Shown here one piece after another: positions 1 through 9,516 of a DNA stretch of 37,521 nucleotides (positions are counted from its first letter, which is position 1; each line of letters starts with the position of its first letter). This DNA comes from a virus, in IMG/VR virus record IMGVR_UViG_3300032316_000258, positions 1 through 37,521 of that record. One strand, written 5' to 3'. The notes under the pieces were generated by a model. The model searched no databases. It was given only the letters and a program-made list of their open reading frames with translations, and was not told where the DNA came from. The position numbers were made by a program, and so were the translations under genes.

Positions 1-15
1 AAACGCATCAACAAC
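1..15. repeat. 15-bp terminal direct repeat (circular closure)
   Basis: The bases AAACGCATCAACAAC open the window and recur exactly as its last 15 bases (37507-37521). Both copies encode K-R-I-N-N in the same frame of the tail-adaptor gene. Merging them gives one continuous gene and a circle of about 37,506 bp. This fits a circularly permuted or circularly assembled genome; it is too short for a T7-style physical terminal repeat. Confidence 0.85.
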
Positions 16-93
16 CCTGACGATATTATGTCGTTGCCGTACTCAATTGTTGCAACGCGTCAACGCTTTAACATCTTTGCCGGTAATTATTAA
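1..93 (+). CDS. P22 gp4-like tail accessory factor, C-terminal end (partial)
   Basis: Reading frame 1 is open from the first base and ends at TAA 91-93, encoding 30 residues that begin K-R-I-N-N and end F-A-G-N-Y. The first five residues repeat the last five of the frame that runs off the right edge at 37521, so this is the missing C-terminus of that gene, split only by the choice of cut point. The stop overlaps the ATG of the next gene (TAATG), which suggests translational coupling within the virion operon. Confidence 0.85.
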   Translation, partial: KRINNPDDIMSLPYSIVATRQRFNIFAGNY

Positions 94-1619
94 TGAAGTC
101 GCCTATCCTCGGCTCCGCTTATACGGCTCGCAGCGTCAACGCTGCCGACAACCGTATGATCAACTTGTTTCCCGAGGTGGTCGCCGAGGGCGGTCTAGAA
201 CCTGCGTTTCTGAACCGTGCGCCGGGGCTGCGTTTAATTACACCAGTTGGTACTGGCCCCGTGCGTGGGCTTTGGCAATACGGTGGTTACGCCTACGTTG
301 TGTCGGGCAATACGCTTTATAGAGTTGACGACCAATACGTTATTACTACGCTCGGCGTAGTTGCCAACGATGGGCCGGTGTCGATGACTGATGATGGCAA
401 CCATTTATTTGTTGCGTGTAACGGGCCAAGTTTTGTCTACAACGCCACAACAGGCGCGTTTGGTCAGATTACTGACCCTGACTTTCCTGGTGCGTTAACG
501 GTGTCTTACCTTGCGGGCTATTTTGTGTTCATAGAACCCGCTAGCCAGCGCGTGTGGACGACCGCGCTGCTTGACCCACTAAGTATTGACCCTCTTGATT
601 TTGCAAGCGCAGAGGGCGATCCTGACAACTTGGTGTCATCCATTACCGACCATTCCGAGATTTGGTTGTTTGGTACAAATTCAGTCGAGGTTTGGTACAA
701 CGCAGCAGCCGGTGCGGGTTTTCCCTTACAGAGAATCCAAGGCGCGTTTAATGAGATTGGGTGTGCCGCAACATTTTCCGTTGCCAAATTGGATAACGGG
801 TTGTTTTGGCTAGGCTCGGATGATCGCGGGCGCGGGATTGTCTATCGCTCGCAAGGCTACACCGGTGTGCGAATTAGCACCCACGCCGTCGAGTGGCAGA
901 TTCAACAGTACGGTGACATCTCAGATGCCATTGCCTACACTTATCAACAAGACGGTCATGCGTTCTACGTTTTGACCTTCCCCACCGCGCAAGCGACTTG
1001 GGTGTTTGATGTGGCGGCGCAAGCGTGGCATGAGCGAGCAAGTTTTAGCAACGGCGACTTTAGCCGTCACCGCAGCAACTGCCAAGTGTCGTTTAACCAA
1101 GAAATTATCGTAGGCGACTACCAAAACGGCAACCTGTACGCCTTTGATTTGGAAGTCTACGCAGATGGCCCACGCACTCAGAAATGGTTGCGCTCATGGC
1201 GGGCGTTGCCTACCGGCACCAATAACTTTAAACGTACCGCGCAACACTCGCTCAAGTTAATCTGCGAGGCCGGTGTGGGTTTGCCAGGCGTAACAGAGGT
1301 GCCTGGACGCGTGTACTTGAGCCCTATGATCGTGTCGGGGTCAATTGGCATTGTCGATCAGATTGAGATCATTATCGCCGTGGATGACTTTGTGCAACCT
1401 CAAGTCATGCTGCGTTGGTCAGATGACGGTGGTCACACTTGGTCAAACGAACATTGGAAGTCAATGGGCGGCGTGGGCGAGTATGGCAAGCGTGTGCTTT
1501 GGCGTCGCCTTGGCATGACTGAGAAGTTGCGTGATCGGGTGTATGAGATTTCAGGCACCGATCCGGTCAAAATTGCCATCATGGCGGCTGAACTTGACGT
1601 TGAGGCAACCAAAGCATGA
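93..1619 (+). CDS. P22 gp10-like packaged-DNA stabilisation / tail hub protein
   Basis: This 508-residue protein resembles the phage-stabilisation family of P22 gp10 (472 residues), which forms the tail hub below gp4 and plugs the portal after packaging. The N-terminus reads like the family (KSPILGSAYTARSVNAADNR, then a conserved NLFPE at about 24-28). It continues as a beta-rich chain with repeated W and GG turns, as expected of a propeller-like fold. Examples are the LWQYGGYAYVVSG stretch near residue 60 and the E-W-LFG-N-VEVWYN stretch near 190-205. It follows the gp4-like gene with overlapping stop and start, the same order as in P22. The assignment rests on resemblance and gene order. 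Confidence 0.8.
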   Translation: MKSPILGSAYTARSVNAADNRMINLFPEVVAEGGLEPAFLNRAPGLRLITPVGTGPVRGLWQYGGYAYVVSGNTLYRVDDQYVITTLGVVANDGPVSMTDDGNHLFVACNGPSFVYNATTGAFGQITDPDFPGALTVSYLAGYFVFIEPASQRVWTTALLDPLSIDPLDFASAEGDPDNLVSSITDHSEIWLFGTNSVEVWYNAAAGAGFPLQRIQGAFNEIGCAATFSVAKLDNGLFWLGSDDRGRGIVYRSQGYTGVRISTHAVEWQIQQYGDISDAIAYTYQQDGHAFYVLTFPTAQATWVFDVAAQAWHERASFSNGDFSRHRSNCQVSFNQEIIVGDYQNGNLYAFDLEVYADGPRTQKWLRSWRALPTGTNNFKRTAQHSLKLICEAGVGLPGVTEVPGRVYLSPMIVSGSIGIVDQIEIIIAVDDFVQPQVMLRWSDDGGHTWSNEHWKSMGGVGEYGKRVLWRRLGMTEKLRDRVYEISGTDPVKIAIMAAELDVEATKA

Positions 1620-1816
1620 ACCCCACCCAAATCACAGCACCGCGTGTGCCTATTGTTGACCCTGCAACGGGTTTGATCTCGCGTGAGTGGTTTAGGTTTA
1701 TCAATTCAATGTACGAACAATTAGGCAGCGGCACGGGTGCTGCGTCCGGTACGTTCACAACAACCGATTCTAAAACCGTGACGGTCGTCAACGGCATCAT
1801 TACAGGGATAGTCTAA
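1616..1816 (+). CDS. Small conserved tail-module protein
   Basis: The 66-residue product contains a proline/aspartate motif (PRVPIVDPATGLISREWFRF, residues 8-27) followed by INSMYEQLG. This pattern recurs in small phage proteins, and at fibre N-termini, lying between the tail hub and the spike or fibre gene. The C-terminal 25 residues are Thr/Val/Gly rich and probably beta-structured. It overlaps gp10 by 4 nt (ATGA) and its TAA overlaps the next ATG, so it is coupled at both ends. A linker between the tail hub and the spike is an inference from position; no enzymatic motif is visible. In P22 the neighbouring slot carries gp26, the tail needle, but this protein is far too short to be a classical needle. 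Confidence 0.7.
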   Translation: MNPTQITAPRVPIVDPATGLISREWFRFINSMYEQLGSGTGAASGTFTTTDSKTVTVVNGIITGIV

Positions 1817-2781
1817 TGTCGATCAATCTTTCAGCCTTTGCCGGTGCGGGCGCGCAATTCTCGGATGCCAATGGCGCACCGCTTACCGGTGGCTTGATAT
1901 ACACCTATCTAGCGGGAACTTCTACGCCAGCTACGACCTACACCACCCGCGACGGCACAACCAACAACACCAACCCGATTGTGTTGGATGCGGCAGGGCG
2001 CACACCGGCTGAAGTGTGGCTAGACGGTGGAGTGTTGTACAAGTTTATTTTAAAAACTTCGGCTTTTGTACAGATCGGGTCGTATGACGATATTCCCGCA
2101 ATTAACGACACCACAAGCATCAGCAACCTGATCACGGTTGCCGGTACAAACACGCTAACCGGCTTGGCAACCCCTGCTTTGGGTGGCTACGCTACGGGCG
2201 CCCAATTTAGTTTTATTGCTCAGAACACCAACACCGCTGCGGTGACAATCGACATTGACACGCTTGGTGTCAAGTCAATTACCAAGTTTGGCACAACACC
2301 TTTGGCGGCGGGCGACATCATTGCTGGCGCGTTGATGCTCATTGAGTACGACGGCACACGCTTTCAGTTGCTTAACGTCACTAGCAACACGTTTAAGTAC
2401 ATTGTTGAGCCAACTACCATTTCGGCTACTGCGGCGACCGGCACAATCAATTACGACGTAGCGACACAATCCATTGTGTACTACACGACTAACGCAAGTG
2501 CCAACTGGACACTAAACTTTAGGGCGTTGTCTTCGGCAACTCTCAACAGCTTGATGGCAATTGGTCAGACCATCACGGTTACCTTTATGGCGACCCAAGG
2601 TGCGACTGCGTACTACAACAGCGCGGTTACCATTGACGGTGCAGCCATTACGCCTAAATGGCAAAGCGGTATTACGCCAAACGCCGGTAACGCTAACTCG
2701 GTAGACACATACACCTACGCCATCATCAAGACTGCCAATGCAGCGTTTACCGTGCTAGCTTCGCAAACAAGGTACGCATAA
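1816..2781 (+). CDS. Tail spike / fibre protein with head-binding-type N-terminus
   Basis: The 321-residue protein opens with a pattern common at the virion-binding end of podovirus spikes and fibres. GAPLTGGLIYTYLAGTSTPA (residues 20-39) is followed by TTYT, NPIVLDAAGRTPAEVWLDGG (about 54-73) and YKFIL. The remainder (residues 100-321) is Thr/Ala/Asn-rich and beta-like, with a T-TVTFMATQGATAYYN segment near 260. It has no recognisable depolymerase or triple-helix catalytic motif. The chain is short for a full receptor-binding spike, so the next gene, a glycine-rich protein, may form the distal part. Role: adsorption, attached to the gp10 hub. The N-terminal assignment is good; receptor specificity cannot be read. 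Confidence 0.7.
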   Translation: MSINLSAFAGAGAQFSDANGAPLTGGLIYTYLAGTSTPATTYTTRDGTTNNTNPIVLDAAGRTPAEVWLDGGVLYKFILKTSAFVQIGSYDDIPAINDTTSISNLITVAGTNTLTGLATPALGGYATGAQFSFIAQNTNTAAVTIDIDTLGVKSITKFGTTPLAAGDIIAGALMLIEYDGTRFQLLNVTSNTFKYIVEPTTISATAATGTINYDVATQSIVYYTTNASANWTLNFRALSSATLNSLMAIGQTITVTFMATQGATAYYNSAVTIDGAAITPKWQSGITPNAGNANSVDTYTYAIIKTANAAFTVLASQTRYA

Positions 2782-3591
2782 ATGCCACGTTTATCGACCA
2801 TCGGTGTAGCTTCGGCGGGCGCGTTTGGCTTTGGTACAAACTCGCAGATTCCAATTGATTATTTAATCATTGCCGGCGGTGGTGCAGGCGCATATTCGTT
2901 TTACAACGGAGGCGGAGGAGGCGCAGGCGGTTACCGGACAAGCACTCTTAATTTAAACAGCAACACCCTTTACTCGGTTGTGGTGGGCGGTGGTGGTGCG
3001 GGAGGCATCCCTGGCGGTGCAAATGGTAGCAATTCATCGTTAGCGGGCGTAGTGTCGCTTGGCGGGGGTGGTGGTGGGTACGCAGGTACCGGCACTCTTG
3101 ATGGAAAAACTGGCGGTTCAGGTGGCGGTGGCGGTGTAACCGGCAGCGGGGGCCCCGCAGGTAGCGGCGGTGCGGGCACAGTCGGACAAGGTAATTCAGG
3201 CGGTAATGCCGCGGTTGATTCAACTGCCGGTGGAGGCGGGGGTGCGGGTGCAGCAGGTGGAACTAATGGCGGCGGCGGCGCGTCATCTTCCATTACCGGC
3301 ACGGCAGTTACCCGAGGTGGTGGTGGCGGTGCTAGCGGCGGCGGTGCGGGAGGTTCAGGTGGCGGCGGCGCAGGTGGCACGTCCGGTGGTGGTGGTGGAG
3401 GTACAGGAGGTACACCTAACACCGGTGGCGGCGGCGGCGGTGGTGGTGGAGCAGGTCTTGGAGCCAATGGCGGTTCAGGATTTATTGCTTTGCGCTATCT
3501 CGGCCCACAACGCATGACCGGTGGCACTTACTCGCTAGTTGGTGGCTATTCAATCCACGTCTTTAATTCGTCGGGTAGCTTGCAGACATGA
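2782..3591 (+). CDS. Glycine-rich fibre-tip protein
   Basis: The 269-residue product has long GGGGG tracts between two beta-type flanks. The N-terminal flank is DYLIIAGGGAGAY...GGGGGAGGYRTSTLNL, then LYSVVVGGGGAGG; the C-terminal flank is GGSGFIALRYLGP, then a strand-like GGTYSLVGGYSIHVFNSSG. The same frame of motifs occurs twice in the protein at 32221-33780, so this is a third copy of that domain. Glycine-rich domains of this type are common at phage fibre tips and may form polyglycine-II sandwiches that contact the receptor; that structure is an inference here. It lies one base after the spike gene, with no clear Shine-Dalgarno of its own. Confidence 0.7.
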   Translation: MPRLSTIGVASAGAFGFGTNSQIPIDYLIIAGGGAGAYSFYNGGGGGAGGYRTSTLNLNSNTLYSVVVGGGGAGGIPGGANGSNSSLAGVVSLGGGGGGYAGTGTLDGKTGGSGGGGGVTGSGGPAGSGGAGTVGQGNSGGNAAVDSTAGGGGGAGAAGGTNGGGGASSSITGTAVTRGGGGGASGGGAGGSGGGGAGGTSGGGGGGTGGTPNTGGGGGGGGGAGLGANGGSGFIALRYLGPQRMTGGTYSLVGGYSIHVFNSSGSLQT

Positions 3592-4061
3592 AAGTGACCT
3601 TTGACCTCAATTTTTTAAAACCAACCTTGCAGCAGAAGATTGACGTGCTGCAAAACGAACTTTTGAAAATGCCACAGGCTGACATTGTCACAACCCACGT
3701 CTTTAAAGACGGGCAGTACATCCGCACGATGATTGTGCCGCCCAACACGGTTATCGTGGGCGCGGCGCATAAATCACCCTATAAAGTTAGACTTGAAAAA
3801 GGTACAATTTCAGTCAACTTAGGTGATGAACTTCACACCTTGACCGCACCGCTAGAGTTAGATGCGCCAGCGGGTACGCGCCGAGTCGGGTGGGTAGGTA
3901 ACGAAGAACTTATATGGGTTGATATTTACGACAACCCTAGTGGCTGCACCGACATAGATGAAATGGAAGAGTTACTTTATGTCATTCCTGAATGTGGTTT
4001 GTTAGATAAAAGATTGGCGTTGGCAAACAATAATGCTAGGTTAGTCTTAACGGAGAATTAA
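3588..4061 (+). CDS. Cupin-like conserved phage protein
   Basis: The 157-residue protein has an N-terminal amphipathic helix (TLQQKIDVLQNELLKMPQAD, residues 13-32). A beta-rich body follows, including a GQYIRTMIVPPNTVIVGAAH stretch, LEKGTISVNLGDE (about 70-82) and APAGTRRVGWVGNEELIWVDI (about 95-115). Alternating strands with the L-KG-I-V-L and PAGT-R motifs look like a small cupin barrel. Only His65 and no full metal triad is obvious, so an enzymatic role is doubtful. The C-terminal third is acidic (D-I-D-E-M-E-E-L) and helical. It overlaps the glycine-rich gene by 4 nt and precedes the ejection-protein genes. A structural or fibre-associated role is inferred from position only. Confidence 0.6.
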   Translation: MKVTFDLNFLKPTLQQKIDVLQNELLKMPQADIVTTHVFKDGQYIRTMIVPPNTVIVGAAHKSPYKVRLEKGTISVNLGDELHTLTAPLELDAPAGTRRVGWVGNEELIWVDIYDNPSGCTDIDEMEELLYVIPECGLLDKRLALANNNARLVLTEN

Positions 4062-4062
4062 C

Positions 4063-5151
4063 ATGGCTGGAGTTATTGTTGGATCGGTAATTAGTGCGGG
4101 CGCGGGTCTATTAGGTAGCGCAAACAGCGCGCGCGCCTCTCGCGACGCTGCTAACACACAGGCCGAAGCCGCAAGAGAGTCAGGGCGGCTGTCGTATGAA
4201 ATTTCGCAGCAACAGCTTGCCGCGCAAAAAGAAGCGCTTGACCGGCAAATTGCAGCCTCGGGCGCAACCGTTGACAAGCAGTTGCTTGCCCAACGCGACG
4301 CGCTTGATCAGCAAATGGCTTTTCAAGCAAAAATATACGAACAACAACGGGCAGACTTTGCACCATACCGCGAATCAGGCGTTGCCAACCTTAACCAACT
4401 CAATACGCTATTGGGTATTGGCGGCAACACGGGCGCGGCAGACTACGGTCGTTTTAGAACGGCTGACTTTACGCCCGCTGATTTCGCAGCTAACAAAGAC
4501 CCTGGGTATGCGTTTCGTATTAGTGAAGGTTTAAAAGCTATTGATCGTCAAGCTGCTGCGCGTGGGGGGTTAATTTCAGGTAACGCATTAAAAGCTGCAT
4601 CAGGTTATTCTAGTGATTTGGCATCCCAAGAATATAACGCCGCGTTTAATCGTTTTCAAACTATTCGTGGCAATACCCTTCAGCCTTTTCAGACGGGTGC
4701 AGCAGCCGGTCAAAGTGCTGCGGCTATGCAAGGTCAGTCAACCGCCAACTATGGCAGCGCAGGCGGTCAAGCTATTGGACAGTTTGGCCAAGGCGCATCA
4801 GGCATCTACGGCAACGCCGGTAACGCTTTGAACACGGCGTACGGCAATTACGGTCAAGGCACAACAGGTGTATTAGGTGCCTACGGTACAAACGCCACCA
4901 ACGCGTTGACCGGCGGTGCTAACGCTCAAGCGTCAGGTATTGTTGGCGGGGCAAACGCGTTTAACCAAGGGTTGAGCGGCATCAGCAATCTTGCTAACAC
5001 TTACTACGTTAATAGTTTGCTACAGGGCCGGAATAGTAACGACCCTACTTCGCAAGCGGGTGCCACAAAAACTTACAACACCATGATGAACAGCGGTGGT
5101 TTTGGAACCGGTAGCGGTTTTGGCAATCAAGACTACGGTCAGTATTTCTAA
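4063..5151 (+). CDS. Internal virion / DNA-ejection protein (DNA transfer protein-like)
   Basis: This 362-residue protein starts with a small hydrophobic glycine-rich segment (GVIVGSVISAGAGLLGSANS, residues 3-22). A long Ala/Gln/Glu helix follows (25-100), ending in QRADFAPYRESGVANLNQL, a pattern I recognise from phage proteins annotated as DNA transfer or ejection proteins. Residues 150-200 contain DPGYAFRISEGLKAIDRQAAARGG, also typical of the group. The C-terminal half is a low-complexity Gly/Ala/Asn/Tyr region with repeated YGNYGQ-like units. Such proteins are packaged in the head and ejected to form a channel across the cell envelope. Three such genes in a row (4063-9516) match the three-protein ejection set of P22 (gp7, gp20, gp16), although the sequences are not obviously related. 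Confidence 0.7.
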   Translation: MAGVIVGSVISAGAGLLGSANSARASRDAANTQAEAARESGRLSYEISQQQLAAQKEALDRQIAASGATVDKQLLAQRDALDQQMAFQAKIYEQQRADFAPYRESGVANLNQLNTLLGIGGNTGAADYGRFRTADFTPADFAANKDPGYAFRISEGLKAIDRQAAARGGLISGNALKAASGYSSDLASQEYNAAFNRFQTIRGNTLQPFQTGAAAGQSAAAMQGQSTANYGSAGGQAIGQFGQGASGIYGNAGNALNTAYGNYGQGTTGVLGAYGTNATNALTGGANAQASGIVGGANAFNQGLSGISNLANTYYVNSLLQGRNSNDPTSQAGATKTYNTMMNSGGFGTGSGFGNQDYGQYF

Positions 5152-5161
5152 GGATTAAATC

Positions 5162-7075
5162 ATGGCACTCGACACCAACATTGCACTAGGCGTACGCCCA
5201 GTAGAGCAGCCCAATATGCTTGCCCAAATGGGGCAGATGATGCAGATTCGGCAAGCGCAGCAAGAGTATGATTCGCAAAATGCGTTGCGCGACGCGTTCT
5301 CGCAAGGTACCGACATTAACGACCCTGCCGCGTTTAAACGTATTGCGGCAATTAACCCTAAACTTGCGTTTGACTTGCGCGGTAAAGACCTTGAGCAACG
5401 GCAAAAAGGTGTTGAAACGGGCATTAAAATTAACGAAGTGTTAGGGTCTGCGCTAGGTGGTTTGGTGCAAAACCCTACCCTTGATTACGCTAGAAATACG
5501 TTTAGCCATCTTGTATCAACGGGTGTTTTACCCCCTGACAAAGCAGCAGCAATGCTTGCCAAACTTGAAGCCGAGCCTGGTCGCATTAAAGAATACGCAA
5601 CTTTAGGCGTTAACGCAGCTATCACAGCGCAAGCTAAGATGCAAGATCAAACGTCGCGCCGCAATGCAGATGTGACGTCAGGCCCAGGCTATTTGCAAGC
5701 CGGTATCGCGCGCGAACGACTTACGCAAGACCAAGCTGAACTTGCCCGTGTGCGAGGTATTTTAACTGGCGGTGCAACGACTCCTACCGCGCCTTCGGTA
5801 ACCGGTAGCGCGCCTATGGGTGGTGGTCGATTAGGTTCGGGCACTTTTAACATTCCTATGGGCGGCGGCGCTCAAACACCTGCTACCGGAGCTGCAACGC
5901 AGCCCAACGTGTTAGCAACGCAAGTTGCGCCTCTTGTTACTACTCCACCTCCTGTTAACGCGTTACTGAATCCTCCTGTTGGTCAAACCGGCGTAGCACC
6001 TGCGGCAAACCGCGTTGATCAAATTAAACAACAAATTACTCAATTGGCTAGCGTTGGCGGCGCAGTAGCAAATCAAGCATTAGAAGGCCTCATTAAAGAA
6101 TACAACGTATTAAACCCAGCGGGCAGAATTGAAATAGATTCAACCGGCACGTTGCGAACCATAGATGAAAGATCAGGTACTTCTAGGGTTGTTACCGGCG
6201 CCGATGGCAAACCTGTAATGGGCAAAGTAGCTCCTGTCACTAAAGATGTGTTAGACCCAACAGACCCCGCTCAAAAACGCATGATTACGGTTGACGCCAA
6301 CACTTATGTGGCCGGCACAGGACTTGGCGCTGGCGGAAATGACCCGCCACCTAAAGGTGTTCTTGGAGTTGCAGGCTCGCCGATACCACCTAACTATATG
6401 CGTGACCCAACTAATCCCCAGGGGCTTATTCCGGTGCCTGGCAGCGCTGCTGATCCTAACGCTGCGGTGCCTCCAAATTACCGCAAAACGCCTGACGGTA
6501 AAGGTCTTGAACCTATACCTGGTGGCCCTGCTGACCCTAAAGTATTAGCTAATCAAAATAGAGTTAAATTATCTGAGAAAGACGCGGCGGCGCGTGAAGC
6601 CAGTTATCCAAGGGCTACTTCAGCGCTTAAAAGTTTTGATGCAAAAACAGATAAATTTGACCGCGACATTGCTGAGTTGTTAGCAAACGAAAAAGGGTTA
6701 AATGAAATAACTGGATTTTTTGCGGGTAGGACAGACTTGTCTGCAATGAGTAAAGAAGCCCGTCGTGCGCTTGCTTTGTTTAATACCATTACAGCCAAAG
6801 GCGGTTTCTCTGAACTTCAAGATATGCGTAATGCGTCGCCTACTGGTGGCGCGTTGGGCAACGTATCTAACCAAGAAGGTAAACAGCTTATTGATTCGTT
6901 TGGCGCATTGTCGCGTACTCAAAACGCCAATGATTTACGCAAAAGTCTAGAAACCGCGCGCTCGGATTTACAAAACTTAAAACAACGCATGAGAGAAGCG
7001 TATGATTTAACGTACGAATACAGAGGTGCCGGTGCGGGCGCGCCCGCTCTACCCCCAGGCTTTAAAGCTGATTAA
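5162..7075 (+). CDS. Internal virion / ejection protein, second of three
   Basis: A 637-residue protein with a clear modular look. An N-terminal helical region (1-200) is rich in Gln/Ala and contains MLAQMGQMMQIRQAQQEYDS. A Pro/Thr/Gly linker (about 215-300) precedes another charged segment, then a second proline-rich linker (about 390-460) with repeated PP-NY and DPN motifs. A helical C-terminal domain (470-637) ends DLTYEYRGAGAGAP. No catalytic motif is visible. Size, composition and position between two other internal-protein candidates support an ejection role; this is an inference. The start follows AAGGATT with good spacing. Confidence 0.6.
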   Translation: MALDTNIALGVRPVEQPNMLAQMGQMMQIRQAQQEYDSQNALRDAFSQGTDINDPAAFKRIAAINPKLAFDLRGKDLEQRQKGVETGIKINEVLGSALGGLVQNPTLDYARNTFSHLVSTGVLPPDKAAAMLAKLEAEPGRIKEYATLGVNAAITAQAKMQDQTSRRNADVTSGPGYLQAGIARERLTQDQAELARVRGILTGGATTPTAPSVTGSAPMGGGRLGSGTFNIPMGGGAQTPATGAATQPNVLATQVAPLVTTPPPVNALLNPPVGQTGVAPAANRVDQIKQQITQLASVGGAVANQALEGLIKEYNVLNPAGRIEIDSTGTLRTIDERSGTSRVVTGADGKPVMGKVAPVTKDVLDPTDPAQKRMITVDANTYVAGTGLGAGGNDPPPKGVLGVAGSPIPPNYMRDPTNPQGLIPVPGSAADPNAAVPPNYRKTPDGKGLEPIPGGPADPKVLANQNRVKLSEKDAAAREASYPRATSALKSFDAKTDKFDRDIAELLANEKGLNEITGFFAGRTDLSAMSKEARRALALFNTITAKGGFSELQDMRNASPTGGALGNVSNQEGKQLIDSFGALSRTQNANDLRKSLETARSDLQNLKQRMREAYDLTYEYRGAGAGAPALPPGFKAD

Positions 7076-7083
7076 GGATTGAC

Positions 7084-9516
7084 ATGGCTTACCAAACTGC
7101 AACCAATCCTGATACCGGCGAAAGGCTAATTTTAGTCAACGACGCTTGGCAAAAAATAGAAAAATCCGCTACCAATGAGGCGGGTGAAAAAGCATACCTT
7201 GTTAAGGGAAGCTGGTTAACGCCTGACGCAAAACCCGCCGAGCCTAAAGCGGGCGAAGGTATGCCTAAAGACCGAACTGTAATGCAAGAAGTTATGCAGA
7301 TACCTGCGGGCATTTACAAAGGTTTTAAAAACGTATCTGACACGTTAATTCGCGGTGGTGCAAGTGCGTTGGATTACGCGGTGGGCACCAACACCCGCGC
7401 GGCGGTAGAAGAAGCTAAAAAGCGTGACGACGCGGAATACAATAAAGTATACGGAGCAAGCACTTTAGGTAAGTCGGGTGAGATTTTAGGTGAGATCGGC
7501 GCAACAATGTTGCCCATCGCGGGCTTGTCTAAAATCGTTGCCAAGGGCGCCGAGTTAGCCCCTTCGCTTGCTAAATTTTTAACCCCTGTTTCCAAGTCTA
7601 TTGCTTCAGGCGGGTTTAATACTGGCTTGGCCGGCGGCGCGGTAAACACAGGCGTCAGAGCGTTAGGTGGAGGCGCTGGCGGCTACATTGGTGCGGGGCT
7701 AGTTAACCCTGATGATGCAGGCATAGGCGCAACCTTTGGTGCAATTGTACCCGCGCTAGGATTACCGGCGGCTAAGTTTGTTGTTGAACAAGGTCGTAAA
7801 ATGATCGACCCTGCTACCGCAATACTTAACCAAGCGGTTGGCAACAAGGGTGGGCAAATCGTAAACGCGTTACGCAATCCTAACGCCGTGATTGTGCCAG
7901 GCTCTTCGCCTACTTCCGGTCAAGTTGCAGCACCAGTAGGCAGTACAGGGTATTCAGGTTTAACTAAAGACCTCGCAGATATGCCTCAAGTGTCACAGGT
8001 TTACGCGGACAAAGCCGCACAAACAAACGTGGCGAGGATAGAACAACAAGCGCGTGTTGACGCGCGTCTTCAAGGTGTGGTTGACCGCGTTACAAAGAAG
8101 ATCGACGACAACCTTGTCACGGTTACGCCTTCTGAAACCGGTAACAGCTTACGCGCCATTGGCGAAGCAGCTAAACAAAAGTTTAAGAAAGAAACGCTTG
8201 AGCCTGGGTACGCTGCCGCGTTTGATTTAGCGGGCAACGGCAAGATTAACATTTCAAATGTAGTAACTAAAGCCGAAGAAATTTTAGGGCAAAAGTTGTC
8301 TACGTTTGCGCCTGAAACTGCGCCTACTACAGTCAAAAAACTATTGTCGTTTCAGCCTAAAGTGCCTGAAGCCAAACCTTTGGGCGGCGGTTTAGTGTCG
8401 TCAAAAGTTAAAACTGCACCGGCGGCACCTGAAGGATTTGCTTCTGCCACGCTTGAAGAATTAGATGGTGTGCGTAAGGCTATCAACGCAGATATTCAAT
8501 CGGCCATAACGGGCAACAGGCCTACTGACTCCGCTACGTTGCGTAATTTGATTCAATTGCACAAAGAGATTGATGACGCAATTGGCAAGTCTACTGCGAT
8601 TCCCGACGCGGCAAAAACCGCTTACGCTGACATTGTTAAGACGTACCGCACCGAGTATGTGCCCCGTTTTAAAGAAGGCGCTAACGCTAATTTGTTTAAA
8701 CAAACTGCGTCTAATGAACTCAAGACTAGACCTGAAGATGTCATTACCAAATATTTTAACCCTGGTGGTGAGTCGGAGGCCAAGCAGTTTGTAAACTTGT
8801 TTGGCGGCGACCCTAACGCGTTGAAGATTGCGGGTAAAGGTATTGAAGACTTGTACCGTCAAAAGGTAGTAGACGCAACAACAGGTTTGGTAAACCCCAC
8901 AGCCCACGCCAAATTTTTAAAAGATTACGCGCAGCCCATTAAGATTATGGACGCAACGGGCATGGGGCTAGAGCAACGCTTTGCGACCATTGGCAACGAC
9001 GTGCAACGCTTGCAACGCGTACAAGGTATGCAAGGAACGAACGCGGCTAACCAATTGGCGCCGGCCATCCCTGCCGGCCCCAACGCGCTTGCGGTTGAGC
9101 AGCGTATTAGCCAGTTAACTCAAGGGCTAAACCCTCGGCAGTTAAGCGCGGTCAACGCCGTGCGTGATGACTTAGCTCGCACAGTAGAGTATGAGCGTTT
9201 AGCGCAAGCTGGCCGTACAGGCAAAGCGGGCAAGATTGCTACTGAGTTTGGTAAAGAAGGCGGTCTACCTATACCTTCCTATTTGTCTTCGCCGGTGACA
9301 GCATTTAACTTTATTGTTAAGCGTTTGCTAGGTAAAATGGACGAGAAACTTGCTATTCAATTAGCTACCGAATTAGCCAACCCCGCGTCTGCTGCAAACG
9401 CTATTGAGCGCGCAATGGTCAAACGGGGTAGTCAGGAAATCAATAATCAGTTTGCTCGCAACGCCCTTCGCCCCGTCACAATGGGTGGCATCAACGCTTT
9501 AGCTGGACAAGACTAA
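7084..9516 (+). CDS. Large internal virion / ejection protein, third of three
   Basis: This 810-residue protein has an N-terminal region (1-75) with two short W-K/R repeats (DAWQKIEKSATNEAGEKAYL and KGSWLTP). An extended Gly/Ala hydrophobic zone (about 145-240) is punctuated by GEIGATMLPIAGLSKIV, GGFNTGLAGGAVNTGVRALG and GAGGYIGAGLVNP. A long alpha-helical body and a basic C-terminus follow. The hydrophobic glycine-rich zone resembles membrane-inserting regions of ejected proteins. I looked for a lytic transglycosylase signature and found none. Its ATG follows the previous stop by 8 nt with AAGGA upstream, and its TAA overlaps the next ATG. It is probably the largest component of the ejection set. 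Confidence 0.6.
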   Translation: MAYQTATNPDTGERLILVNDAWQKIEKSATNEAGEKAYLVKGSWLTPDAKPAEPKAGEGMPKDRTVMQEVMQIPAGIYKGFKNVSDTLIRGGASALDYAVGTNTRAAVEEAKKRDDAEYNKVYGASTLGKSGEILGEIGATMLPIAGLSKIVAKGAELAPSLAKFLTPVSKSIASGGFNTGLAGGAVNTGVRALGGGAGGYIGAGLVNPDDAGIGATFGAIVPALGLPAAKFVVEQGRKMIDPATAILNQAVGNKGGQIVNALRNPNAVIVPGSSPTSGQVAAPVGSTGYSGLTKDLADMPQVSQVYADKAAQTNVARIEQQARVDARLQGVVDRVTKKIDDNLVTVTPSETGNSLRAIGEAAKQKFKKETLEPGYAAAFDLAGNGKINISNVVTKAEEILGQKLSTFAPETAPTTVKKLLSFQPKVPEAKPLGGGLVSSKVKTAPAAPEGFASATLEELDGVRKAINADIQSAITGNRPTDSATLRNLIQLHKEIDDAIGKSTAIPDAAKTAYADIVKTYRTEYVPRFKEGANANLFKQTASNELKTRPEDVITKYFNPGGESEAKQFVNLFGGDPNALKIAGKGIEDLYRQKVVDATTGLVNPTAHAKFLKDYAQPIKIMDATGMGLEQRFATIGNDVQRLQRVQGMQGTNAANQLAPAIPAGPNALAVEQRISQLTQGLNPRQLSAVNAVRDDLARTVEYERLAQAGRTGKAGKIATEFGKEGGLPIPSYLSSPVTAFNFIVKRLLGKMDEKLAIQLATELANPASAANAIERAMVKRGSQEINNQFARNALRPVTMGGINALAGQD

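Noticed and set aside
2970-3467. 165-codon polyproline frame on the minus strand
   Set aside because: It is the antisense image of the GGN-rich glycine tracts. It has no ribosome site or operon context; the same effect gives other polyproline frames at 32244-32927.
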